Shown piece by piece: positions 18,736 through 26,571 of a stretch of DNA of 64,000 bases; the stretch's first letter is position 1, and each line of letters opens with the position of its first letter. A program made the position numbers and the translations under genes. Source of the DNA: Laspinema sp. D2d (GTDB taxonomy: Bacteria > Cyanobacteriota > Cyanobacteriia > Cyanobacteriales > Laspinemataceae); contig NZ_JAMXFC010000001.1 of assembly GCF_025370755.1 (NCBI RefSeq), forward strand, positions 124,001-188,000, read 5' to 3'. Below the pieces are notes generated by a model. The model was given only the letters and a program-made list of their open reading frames with translations. It was not told the DNA's origin and did no database searches.

Positions 18736-19077
18736 TTAGTCCTCCAAACGATTTTTAAGTTGACCCGCATTCATTTTAGCTTCTAATACCCTTCCCAAAA
18801 TAAATCCTAAATCTTCACCAGCTTCTTGAATAATTTGAGCAGGTACATTATCCGGTGCAAGTCTATCAATAATATTGTGAATTCGACTTCGGGTAATCTC
18901 CACGAAAAAAAGAAGATTGCTCAATGCACCGAAAAACTGCATCAATATTTCGTTTTCCGGAAAAAGATCTAACCTTTGGCTAACTAAGTTCAGTCCATAA
19001 AGTGCATCTTGTTCAGTCTCCTCTAACTCTTGGTTGAGTCTGGCAATTAGGGCTTGAATTTCTGACGGGATGGGCAT
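18736..19077 (-). CDS. Hypothetical all-helical protein, first gene of a two-gene cassette
   Basis: 113 aa, predicted all-helical, with the segments IQALIARLNQELEETEQDA, LMQFFGALSNLLFFVEITRSRI and a C-terminal GEDLGFILGRVLEAKMNAGQL. No signal peptide or membrane anchor is evident; the central hydrophobic stretch is amphipathic. I do not recognise a named domain. It is immediately followed by the 62-aa gene. The pair sits between the decayed and intact xthA 3' ends, so it may have arrived with, or been bracketed by, the duplication. Confidence 0.72.
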   Translation of the reverse strand: MPIPSEIQALIARLNQELEETEQDALYGLNLVSQRLDLFPENEILMQFFGALSNLLFFVEITRSRIHNIIDRLAPDNVPAQIIQEAGEDLGFILGRVLEAKMNAGQLKNRLED

Positions 19078-19300
19078 TTACGCTTACTTTTTAGTTAAAT
19101 AGCTTCCGCTTCAAGTTTTATAATTCTATCACTCTAAATGCTCTTTCGACCGGATTCTGGAATGGGCAAACCCGCAGGAATTAGCCCTCCACAAATTAGA
19201 CATTGGGCACAAATCGATTCAATAATGGCGTCCCACCTCTTGTCCATTCTCTAGTTAGGATGATTCCTAAACAGGCATTTCTTAGAACACTCTTCAATTT
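19078..19300. other. Intergenic, possible gene remnant
   Basis: The 220 bp upstream of the two-gene cassette contain a stop-bounded plus-strand stretch whose translation (DRILEWANPQELALHKLDIG) looks protein-like but has no start or ribosome-binding site. It may be debris of an inserted or deleted gene. The cassette promoter should also lie here, but no clear boxes were assigned. Confidence 0.3.
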
Positions 19301-19334
19301 TATCATACCGTACCTAGGTTAGGCCGGTATGATA
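19301..19334 (-). terminator. Inverted repeat just 3' of xthA
   Basis: Perfect 9-bp arms TATCATACC (19301-19309) and GGTATGATA (19326-19334), with an inner CCTA/TAGG pairing, lie 8 bp beyond the xthA stop in the transcript direction. On the minus strand the stem is followed by AAAATT rather than T residues, so it may be a stabilising hairpin or an insertion scar instead of a classic terminator. Confidence 0.45.
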
Positions 19335-19342
19335 GCCTAAAT

Positions 19343-20125
19343 TTACCCTAATTCTAAAATAACTGGAGTGTGATCACTGGGTTTGGGCAACTTACGGGGT
19401 TCCGTGTCGATGGTACAGGCGATCGCCCGTTCTTTCAGCTTCGGGGTGACATAATGATGATCGATGCGCCAGCCGCGATTTCGAGCGAAGGCACCGGCGC
19501 GATAATCCCACCAGCTAAACTGTCCCGCTTCTTGATTAAAGAGGCGGAAGGCATCGGTTAAACCCAGTTCTAAAATGTTGGTTAAGGCGGCCCGTTCTGC
19601 GGGGGAGGCCATGATATCATTTGGGGTAGTTTTTCGATGAATATCTATCGCTTCTAAGGCGATATTAAAGTCACCGCAAATACATAATTTATCGGTTTTG
19701 TCAAGAATGATTTTAAGATAATTTTCTAGGGTTTTCAGCCAGGTTAGTTTATAACTAAATTTATCGCTGCCGACGGATGAACCATTAGGGACATAGAGAT
19801 TGAGGATGCGAATATCCCCGAAAACTCCGGTAATGACGCGCTTTTGTTCGTCTAATTCGGTCATTTCTGGACCCAGAATTGGGGTGAAACCGATGGTGAC
19901 GTCGGTTAGGGGAATTTTACTGAATAAAGCAACCCCGTTGTAGGATTTTTGGCCGGAGATATAAAGGTGATAGCCTAATGCTTCTAAGGGCGATCGCGGA
20001 AAATCTGCATCCACTACCTTTGTTTCTTGCAAGCACAATACATCAACGGGGTTGGTTTGTAACCAGTCGGTTACTTGTTCTAATCGAGTTCTAATCGAGT
20101 TAACGTTCCAGGTCGCTATCTTCAT
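19343..20125 (-). CDS. xthA: Exodeoxyribonuclease III (AP endonuclease)
   Basis: 260 aa, the full length of the family. Motifs in order are MKIATWNVNSIR at the N-terminus, CLQETKV with the metal-binding glutamate near residue 34, GDFNIALEAID near 152, and the C-terminal DHTPVILEL. The enzyme cleaves DNA 5' of abasic sites and has 3'-5' exonuclease and 3'-phosphatase activities in base-excision repair. The upstream context (the 2-oxoglutarate decarboxylase gene on the same strand) is functionally unrelated. Its 3' third is duplicated as a pseudogene 1.16 kb away. Confidence 0.93.
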   Translation of the reverse strand: MKIATWNVNSIRTRLEQVTDWLQTNPVDVLCLQETKVVDADFPRSPLEALGYHLYISGQKSYNGVALFSKIPLTDVTIGFTPILGPEMTELDEQKRVITGVFGDIRILNLYVPNGSSVGSDKFSYKLTWLKTLENYLKIILDKTDKLCICGDFNIALEAIDIHRKTTPNDIMASPAERAALTNILELGLTDAFRLFNQEAGQFSWWDYRAGAFARNRGWRIDHHYVTPKLKERAIACTIDTEPRKLPKPSDHTPVILELG

Positions 20126-20174
20126 GGGTTAGGAATTAAGGATGAGGGGTTAATTGTACCGCATTTTGCCTCAT

Positions 20175-20255
20175 TAGACCGCTTCCAAAATACTGGAGAG
20201 ATCCCCCCAACCCCCCTTTTTAAGGGGGGCTTTTCAGAAGTTTGCAAGAAGTCTA
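20175..20255. repeat. MITE-like element, short copy
   Basis: An 81-bp unit bounded by TAGACCGCTTCCAAAA and the roughly inverse TTTGCAAGAAGTCTA, with an internal CCCCCC...GGGGGG hairpin (AACCCCCC...AAGGGGGGCTTTT). It belongs to the same family as 48185-48305. It lies between xthA and the decarboxylase gene and may act as that gene's transcript terminator. Confidence 0.7.
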
Positions 20256-20281
20256 TTCCTTAACTCCTAACTCCTGCTAAT

Positions 20282-21928
20282 TTAGATAGTGCAGTTCAAT
20301 CCGCCTGATTTTTGACTAAAGCGGATATTTTCGCTGTAGTCGATGGGACAGTCAATCACTGCTGGAACATCTTGGGCGAGGGCTTCTTTTAGGGTGGGAA
20401 TTAAATCCGCTGCGGATGCGATCCGATAGCCTTTTAATCCCATACTTTCTGCAAATTTCACAAAGTCAGGATTGGTGAATTTGATGAAGGCAGATTCGCC
20501 ATAGTGGTTCTGTTGTTTCCACTCGATGAGTCCATATCCGCCATCGTTAAAGATAATCGTTACGAAGGCAGTTCCGACGCGCAAAGCGGTTTCTAATTCT
20601 TGGCAGTTCATCATGAATCCGCCGTCGCCAGTTACGGCCACAATTTTGCGATCAGGATAGACTAATTTAGCGGCTAATGCGCCGGGAATGGCGATTCCCA
20701 TTGCTGCAAATCCATTGGAAATCAAACAAGTATTGGGCCGATCGCAATGGTAGTGACGGGCAATCCACATCTTATGCGCACCCACATCGGAGATAACAAT
20801 ATCATCCGGTCCCATCACCTGCCGCAAATCATAAATCAGTTTTTGCGGTTTGATAGGAAATCCATCATCCGTAGCATACTGTTCATAATCGGCGCGAATA
20901 TCGGCGCGCAGTTCGCAAGCATGAGGGGTGGGTTTACTCTGGCGATCGGCGCGATGCAAAATTTCCATTAAGGAATCAGAAATATCCCCCACTACTTCGA
21001 CAATCGGGATATAACTACTATCAATTTCTGACGGAGTGGCATTAATATGAATGATGGGAATCTTTCCCTCTGGATTCCATTTTTTCGGGGAATATTCAAT
21101 CAAATCATAGCCAACAGCAATCACCAGATCCGTTTCCTCAAACGCACAGGTAATATAATCCCGCTGTTGCAATCCGGTGGTCCATAAAGCGAGAGGATGA
21201 GTATAGGGAATGACGCCTTTCCCCATAAAGGTATTGGTAACTGGAATATGCAGGCGAGTGGCAAATTCAGTTAACACAGACCCAGCATGAGCGCGAATTG
21301 CGCCATTTCCCACTAAAATGAGCGGATTATTCGCCCGAGAAATGGCGGCAGCGGCTTCATTTAATCCTTGATAAGATGCATAGCTTTTTTCTTGCTTATC
21401 TTTTCTCAAGGGTTCACCGACAACGGACATAGCGGCAATATTTTCCGGTAAATCGATATGAACCGCCCCAGGTTTTTCAGTTTGGGCCCGTTTAAACGCT
21501 TTCCGAACAATTTCCGGGGTGATGCTGGGACGGACAATTTGCGCGTTCCATTTTGTGACAGGTTCAAACATTGCCACTAAGTCTAAATATTGATGGGATT
21601 CAATATGCATCCGATCGGTCCCCACTTGTCCCGTAATGGCGACAAGGGGAGCACCATCTAAGTTGGCATCGGCAACCCCTGTCATTAAGTTGGTGGCACC
21701 GGGACCCAAGGTGGAGAGGCAGACTCCGGCTTTTCCAGTCAAGCGTCCATAAACATCGGCCATGAATGCCGCGCCTTGTTCGTGACGGGTGGTAATAAAT
21801 TGAATAGAAGAGTTACTCAGCGCTTTTAAAACGGCGAGGTTTTCTTCTCCAGGGAGTCCAAAAATGTATTGAACACCTTCATTTTCCAGACAACGAACTA
21901 ATAATTCAGCGGTGTTAAGTTCACCCAT
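20282..21928 (-). CDS. 2-oxoglutarate decarboxylase (acetolactate-synthase-like ThDP enzyme)
   Basis: 548 aa thiamine-diphosphate enzyme. The catalytic glutamate is E50 in TRHEQGAAFMADVYGR, and the ThDP motif runs from GDGGFMMNCQELE to FNDGGYGLIEW. By sequence alone it looks like a catabolic acetolactate synthase. However, in Synechococcus sp. PCC 7002 the homologous gene beside a succinic semialdehyde dehydrogenase was shown to be a 2-oxoglutarate decarboxylase. It forms succinic semialdehyde and closes the cyanobacterial TCA cycle. The same pairing here (dehydrogenase gene 124 bp upstream, same strand) makes that the preferred call. Acetolactate synthase remains the alternative. No ilvN-type small subunit is adjacent. 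Confidence 0.82.
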   Translation of the reverse strand: MGELNTAELLVRCLENEGVQYIFGLPGEENLAVLKALSNSSIQFITTRHEQGAAFMADVYGRLTGKAGVCLSTLGPGATNLMTGVADANLDGAPLVAITGQVGTDRMHIESHQYLDLVAMFEPVTKWNAQIVRPSITPEIVRKAFKRAQTEKPGAVHIDLPENIAAMSVVGEPLRKDKQEKSYASYQGLNEAAAAISRANNPLILVGNGAIRAHAGSVLTEFATRLHIPVTNTFMGKGVIPYTHPLALWTTGLQQRDYITCAFEETDLVIAVGYDLIEYSPKKWNPEGKIPIIHINATPSEIDSSYIPIVEVVGDISDSLMEILHRADRQSKPTPHACELRADIRADYEQYATDDGFPIKPQKLIYDLRQVMGPDDIVISDVGAHKMWIARHYHCDRPNTCLISNGFAAMGIAIPGALAAKLVYPDRKIVAVTGDGGFMMNCQELETALRVGTAFVTIIFNDGGYGLIEWKQQNHYGESAFIKFTNPDFVKFAESMGLKGYRIASAADLIPTLKEALAQDVPAVIDCPIDYSENIRFSQKSGGLNCTI

Positions 21929-22052
21929 AATCTTGTGTTACCTCAGAGAAATGCTGGGTTAATGATGGTCGGAAAAATGTGAACCTTTGAGGATTCCCGA
22001 AAGGTTCAATGAGTTTAGAACCGATGACAATCGGTCGGGGTAAGGTTAGGGT

Positions 22053-23420
22053 TTATTTGACCCAAACGGTTTTGATGTTGACGAATTCGTGAATGCCTTG
22101 AATACTTAATTCGCGTCCATATCCGGAGCGTTTGATACCACCAAAGGGCAGGCGCGGGTCGGATTTGACTAAGCCATTAATAAAGACAGCACCTGCTTCG
22201 AGTTCTTCAATAAAGCGATCGCGTTCTTGGGGTTCGTTTGTCCAAGCAGAAGCACCCAAACCAAAGGGAATATCGTTCGCCCGGGCGATCGCTTCGTCAA
22301 TATTGGCAACCCGAAATAACAAGGCAACGGGTCCAAAAAATTCTTCCCGTTCTGCCGGTATTCCGAGGGGAATATCGGTGATGAGCGTCGGAGGATAAAA
22401 GTTTCCCGGACGATCCATTAAAGGAATGCCCCCAGTCACTGCTTTGGCTCCACTTTCCACACAAGCTAACACTTGTTGGTGTAATTCCTCTAGGATTGAG
22501 CGGGTTGCCAGCGGTCCGATATCCGTTGCCGCATCCATTGGGTCTCCCACCCGTAATGCTTTGAAATGCTGAATCAAGCGTTGCTCAAACTCATCGGCGA
22601 TCGCTTCTTCAACAATAAAGCGTTTTGCGGCGATACAAGATTGTCCATTATTAATCATTCGCGCTGTGGTTGCCGTTGCTGCGGCAACTTCCAGATCCGC
22701 GCTCTTCATCACAATAAACGGATCACTCCCTCCTAATTCTAGGACAGTTTTCTTGATATATTTCCCGGCTTTTTCCGCTAAACTAGAACCTGCAAACTCC
22801 GATCCCGTTAAAGCTGCCGCTTGAACCCGATCATCGGCGATCACGTCCCCTACTTTGTCAGCACCTATTAACAAAGTTTGAAACACACCCTCGGGAAATC
22901 CCGCCTCGGTAAAAATCTCTTCAATGGCAAGGGCACATTGCGGTACATTGGAAGCGTGTTTGAGTAGACCCACATTTCCTGCCATCAGTGCCGGGGCCGC
23001 AAAGCGAAACACTTGCCAAAATGGAAAATTCCAGGGCATCACCGCCAAAACGGGGCCGATGGGTTGGTAGCGCACAAAGCTGGTACTGGCGTCGGTTTTT
23101 CCGGGAACATCTGCAAGGAATTGGGCGGCATTCTCTGCATAATACCGACAACCCACTGCACTTTTTTCCGCCTCTGCGATCGCCGAAGCAAGGGTTTTAC
23201 CCATTTCCAGGGTCATGATTTTCCCGTAGTGCGCTTTATTTTTTTCCAAAATATCCGCTGCAGCATTCATCCATACCGCCCGTTGGTCCAGGGGAATCCG
23301 CCGATATTTTTCAAAAGCCTGTTGCGATTTTTCCAGTTTAGCCTGAATTTCGGCATCGGTTAGGGCGGTAAAGGTTTGTATCGTTTCTCCCGTCAGCGGG
23401 TTGATACTGGCAATAGCCAC
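22053..23420 (-). CDS. Succinic semialdehyde dehydrogenase, NAD(P)-dependent
   Basis: 455 aa aldehyde dehydrogenase. Catalytic features include PWNFPFWQVFRF for cofactor binding, the glutamate in VLELGGSDPFIV and the nucleophilic cysteine in NNGQSCIAAKRFIV. The length matches the short Sad/GabD class. It oxidises succinic semialdehyde to succinate, the second step of the cyanobacterial TCA bypass. It precedes the decarboxylase gene and probably heads the operon. The cofactor preference is not decided from sequence. Confidence 0.88.
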   Translation of the reverse strand: MAIASINPLTGETIQTFTALTDAEIQAKLEKSQQAFEKYRRIPLDQRAVWMNAAADILEKNKAHYGKIMTLEMGKTLASAIAEAEKSAVGCRYYAENAAQFLADVPGKTDASTSFVRYQPIGPVLAVMPWNFPFWQVFRFAAPALMAGNVGLLKHASNVPQCALAIEEIFTEAGFPEGVFQTLLIGADKVGDVIADDRVQAAALTGSEFAGSSLAEKAGKYIKKTVLELGGSDPFIVMKSADLEVAAATATTARMINNGQSCIAAKRFIVEEAIADEFEQRLIQHFKALRVGDPMDAATDIGPLATRSILEELHQQVLACVESGAKAVTGGIPLMDRPGNFYPPTLITDIPLGIPAEREEFFGPVALLFRVANIDEAIARANDIPFGLGASAWTNEPQERDRFIEELEAGAVFINGLVKSDPRLPFGGIKRSGYGRELSIQGIHEFVNIKTVWVK

Positions 23421-23656
23421 GATCTCATCTCCAATTTACATAATGATTCTTGCCTAGACAACAACGTGTTCAGGCTAGATTGGTGGCATTGTTATTTTGT
23501 CAAATTTTGTGGGGTTCAAATGTTAAATTTCACGTCGATTTTTGTCTTCAATCTCAGGGGGAGCAAAAGTCGCCAATTGAGTATCCACCTGTTACAAAAC
23601 CCTGACATTTGAAGGCAACAACCGGCTCAGGTTTAAAACCCGCCGGTTATTGCGGC

Positions 23657-24616
23657 TTAAATCCCTTGCCTTTTTGCCTCCACCATCTGTCGAACTACCT
23701 CGGGCATTTTTGACCGTGCCTCCCATCCCAGCTTTGTTTTCGCCTTCCCTGGATTACCTCGACCGATCGCAATATCGGTGGGTCGATATAAACTGGTGTC
23801 AATATTGACCCACTCCTGCCAATCCAATCCCACACTAGAAAACGCGATCGCAACAAAATCCTCTAACCGATGGGTTTCCCCGGTGGCAATCACATAATCA
23901 TCCGGGTCTGGGTGCTGTAACATCAAATACATCGCCTCTACATATTCCGGCGCGTAACCCCAGTCCCGTTGCACAGAAATATTCCCGAGGTTTACTTTTT
24001 CGCGACTCCCCCCGGCAATCCGGCAGGCAGCCGCAATAATTTTTTGGGTGACAAACCGTTCGGGTCTTAGGGCAGACTCATGGTTATACAAAATTCCAGA
24101 ACAGGCAAATAATCCGTAAGCTTCCCGATAGTTGGCGACTTCCCAAAAGGCGGTAGCTTTGGCGACAGCGTAGGGACTGCGGGGCCGAAATGGGGTGGTT
24201 TCATCCGCCGCGCGATCGCCCGTATCCCCAAAACATTCGCTGGACCCCGCATTATAAAATCTAATCGTTTTTCCCGTAAATCGAATCGCTTCCAACAAGT
24301 TCAGTGTCCCGGTGGCAATACTTTCTAAAGTTTCCACAGGTTGATCGAAGGATAACCCCACAGAACTTTGTCCCGCTAGATTGTACACCTCATCGGGTTC
24401 AATTTTTGTCAAAATTTGTAACACACTGCGAAAGTCATTTAAAGACATAGATTCTAACTTGACTTGTTCGCGAATGCCTAAGCGGGTCAAATTGCGAAAG
24501 GATGACATTTGCGCGTCTCGGGAGGTGCCACAAACCGTATAGCCCTTGGAGAGGAGTAATTGGGCTAGATAGGCTCCATCTTGACCAGAAATTCCACAAA
24601 TGAGCGCTTTTTTCAT
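23657..24616 (-). CDS. gmd: GDP-mannose 4,6-dehydratase
   Basis: 319 aa extended SDR. The N-terminal motif is GISGQDGAYLAQLLLSKGY. The catalytic tyrosine lies in SPYAVAKA with preceding GSSECFGD, and LYNHESALRPERFVTQKI and RDWGYAPEYVEAM are diagnostic of Gmd. It makes GDP-4-keto-6-deoxymannose, the precursor of GDP-fucose, GDP-rhamnose or perosamine used in surface polysaccharides. The usual next enzyme (fucose synthase or reductase) is not adjacent, so the final sugar is unknown. A glycosyltransferase and wecB occur elsewhere in the window. Confidence 0.92.
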   Translation of the reverse strand: MKKALICGISGQDGAYLAQLLLSKGYTVCGTSRDAQMSSFRNLTRLGIREQVKLESMSLNDFRSVLQILTKIEPDEVYNLAGQSSVGLSFDQPVETLESIATGTLNLLEAIRFTGKTIRFYNAGSSECFGDTGDRAADETTPFRPRSPYAVAKATAFWEVANYREAYGLFACSGILYNHESALRPERFVTQKIIAAACRIAGGSREKVNLGNISVQRDWGYAPEYVEAMYLMLQHPDPDDYVIATGETHRLEDFVAIAFSSVGLDWQEWVNIDTSLYRPTDIAIGRGNPGKAKTKLGWEARSKMPEVVRQMVEAKRQGI

Positions 24617-24786
24617 AAATGAGTTCGCCGTCTATTGTTTAACATTTTAAGAGTTCGACTCTTTCAAAGATAGCTTAAATCAGCTAAGTCATGATTTCCA
24701 AGATGAGTTACCCTTCACTCGGGGTTAAATTCCTAGTACCCTGTAGATTTAACCTCCATAAAGAATAATCACCCCAAGTTAGCACG

Positions 24787-25716
24787 ATGCCCTATTTAAC
24801 GGATCCCACGGATATTAAAGATGCGATCGCCACCTGTACCCAAGTTCAACGCCTTTGGGTGGATACAGAAGTGGCAGATTATCGCACCAAAAATCCCCGA
24901 CTTTCTTTGATTCAGATTTTGCCGGACTTCACCGGCGATTTCCCGAACTCCCTGGACCTGTTAATGAACCGGGTTTATCTCTTAGATGTGCTGAATCTCC
25001 CCCAATTAACTGCCGAATTTATCAAAACTATCATGACTAACTCGGCCATTGAAAAAGTGTTTCACAATGCCAGTTATGATCTGAGGTTTTTAGGAAAAAG
25101 CCAAGCTAAAAATGTAACTTGTACCTTAGTTTTGGCGAAAAGCTTGCCCTTGTTTATGGTGGACACCTCCAATTTTCAACTGAAAACCTTAGCTTGTGAA
25201 TTGTGCGGTTTACCCCATCCGGATAGTTCAGAGCAACAAAGTGACTGGGGAATCCGCCCCCTAAGTGAGACTCAAATCCGATATGCCACCCTCGACCCGA
25301 TTTATTTAGCTTATGTGCATCGCCGTCTGATGGAGATTGAACGCATGACTCAGCGCGATCCCGCAACGGATAACGTCCAAGTCCTGGCGGCAGAATATAC
25401 CCGATTAAAGCACGAAGTAGCGTTACTGGAGTCGGAATTGAGTTATGTGGAACATCGCCTCAAATCGGCGATGCAAGCTCAACGGGTCAAGCAAATGGAT
25501 CGGGTTAAGTTCTCCAGCTATGAGCGATCAACGTATAAAACGCCGTTTTCAGAATTGGCGAAACTGGTGCAAGAGGAACAGCTAGATTTTGATTGTGTCC
25601 TCACTCTGACAAAGGAAATGCGAACTCAGTTGGATGCCGTCAGCGATCGCCTCCCCATGTCCGTTGAAACCTCGGAAACCGTGCAGTTAAAAATCCTTCC
25701 CCCGGAGGATGAATAA
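24787..25716 (+). CDS. Ribonuclease D-type 3'-5' exonuclease
   Basis: 309 aa. The DEDDy exonuclease core is complete: LWVDTEVADY (DxE, exo I), VFHNASYDLRFL (exo II) and YATLDPIYLAYVHRRL (Y-x3-D, exo III). The C-terminal 110 residues are a charged helical extension in place of the HRDC domains of E. coli RNase D. Such proteins trim the 3' ends of tRNA and other RNAs. The call is at family level. A 30-bp palindrome follows the stop. Confidence 0.87.
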   Translation: MPYLTDPTDIKDAIATCTQVQRLWVDTEVADYRTKNPRLSLIQILPDFTGDFPNSLDLLMNRVYLLDVLNLPQLTAEFIKTIMTNSAIEKVFHNASYDLRFLGKSQAKNVTCTLVLAKSLPLFMVDTSNFQLKTLACELCGLPHPDSSEQQSDWGIRPLSETQIRYATLDPIYLAYVHRRLMEIERMTQRDPATDNVQVLAAEYTRLKHEVALLESELSYVEHRLKSAMQAQRVKQMDRVKFSSYERSTYKTPFSELAKLVQEEQLDFDCVLTLTKEMRTQLDAVSDRLPMSVETSETVQLKILPPEDE

Positions 25717-25742
25717 TTCTAGCCCACCTGAGTCCTCCAAAC

Positions 25743-25772
25743 TGTAGGGTTGATTCGCGAATCAACCCTACA
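25743..25772. terminator. Perfect 30-bp palindrome after the RNase D gene
   Basis: TGTAGGGTTGATTCG is followed immediately by its exact reverse complement. It starts 27 bp after the stop codon and probably acts as an mRNA 3' hairpin. It may itself be a dispersed palindrome, as similar GTAGGGTTGATT sequences are common in cyanobacterial intergenic DNA. Confidence 0.55.
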
Positions 25773-25792
25773 TTTAGCAATTGACGGCATCT

Positions 25793-25833
25793 CCGGTCCC
25801 CTCCCCTTGCCAAGGGGAGGGTTAGGGTGGGGT
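25793..25833 (+). repeat. Solitary arm of the composite palindromic repeat
   Basis: A 41-bp sequence beginning CCGGTCCCCTCCCC and ending GGGTTAGGGTGGGGT matches the arms found at 2894-3100 and 40300-40503. No inverted partner is present here. Confidence 0.85.
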
Positions 25834-25955
25834 CCCCCTCTGCAAGCAACCCAGAAGGACCAAGGATGAACAACCAAGGACAAACAACAAAAAGCATTGC
25901 AGAATTCTGAGAAATACTGTAAACTTTTGTAAATACCACCCAGGAGAAAGCCAAA

Positions 25956-26396
25956 GTGACGACACAACAGGGATTTGGGAACGTGCAACCGCGCAAAAAA
26001 ACTGGCAAAGGCACCGCCAAGCGGGAAGAGGCAGCACAGAAGTATGAGAAAATGAAAGAAGGGGATATGCCCGAATTTCATATTTTTATGCGGATACAAG
26101 GCAAAAAAAACTGGTTTCCCGTGGGTTCCTTAATGGTGAATCGAACCAGTAAGATTAATCAAGCGATTTTTGATACAGAGGAAGACTTACGAGAAGGCGG
26201 ATTTCGCTTGTTCCCCATTCTGCGAAAAAATCAACAGAATTTGGAATATGGGTATCGCTTAAAAGGGAAAGAATATGCGGAAGATCCCATCGAATTAGCA
26301 GTCCGTCCTCCAGAAAAACAGCCGAATTTTATCCAAGGGGCGATCGCCAAGTTGAAAGAGAGTTTTTCCGGTGCTAAAGAGCGATCGGCAAATTGA
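25956..26396 (+). CDS. HHL1-like protein
   Basis: 146 aa from GTG, preceded by AGGAGA. A basic, disordered N-terminus (residues 1-40, many Lys and Gln) is followed by a compact domain with EFHIFMRIQGKKNWFPVGSL, GGFRLFPILRK and LEYGYRLKG. This resembles the plant HHL1 (hypersensitive to high light 1) domain, a thylakoid factor that helps protect and repair photosystem II. Cyanobacterial homologues lack the plant membrane region, as here. The assignment is by motif memory and is moderately sure. Confidence 0.7.
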   Translation: MTTQQGFGNVQPRKKTGKGTAKREEAAQKYEKMKEGDMPEFHIFMRIQGKKNWFPVGSLMVNRTSKINQAIFDTEEDLREGGFRLFPILRKNQQNLEYGYRLKGKEYAEDPIELAVRPPEKQPNFIQGAIAKLKESFSGAKERSAN

Positions 26397-26421
26397 AAAT
26401 AGTTAGCGCAATGATCATCGG

Positions 26422-26456
26422 GTGCGCGACAATCTACAGTAACGCACCCTTTTCAT
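26422..26456 (+). terminator. Intrinsic terminator after the HHL1-like gene
   Basis: Arms GGGTGCG (26422-26428) and CGCACCC (26445-26451) are followed by a TTTTC tract, 25 bp beyond the stop codon. It separates the HHL1-like gene from the ParA-fusion operon. Confidence 0.75.
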
Positions 26457-26571
26457 TCAGTGGCAATTGTTTTTTTTTGTTAAAAAATATTAAGATATTG
26501 TTCCAGTTTTACCTGGGGTCAGGTAAGATATAAAACGATTCCGTAAGGCACCGGATAATCCGGGTAAAACG

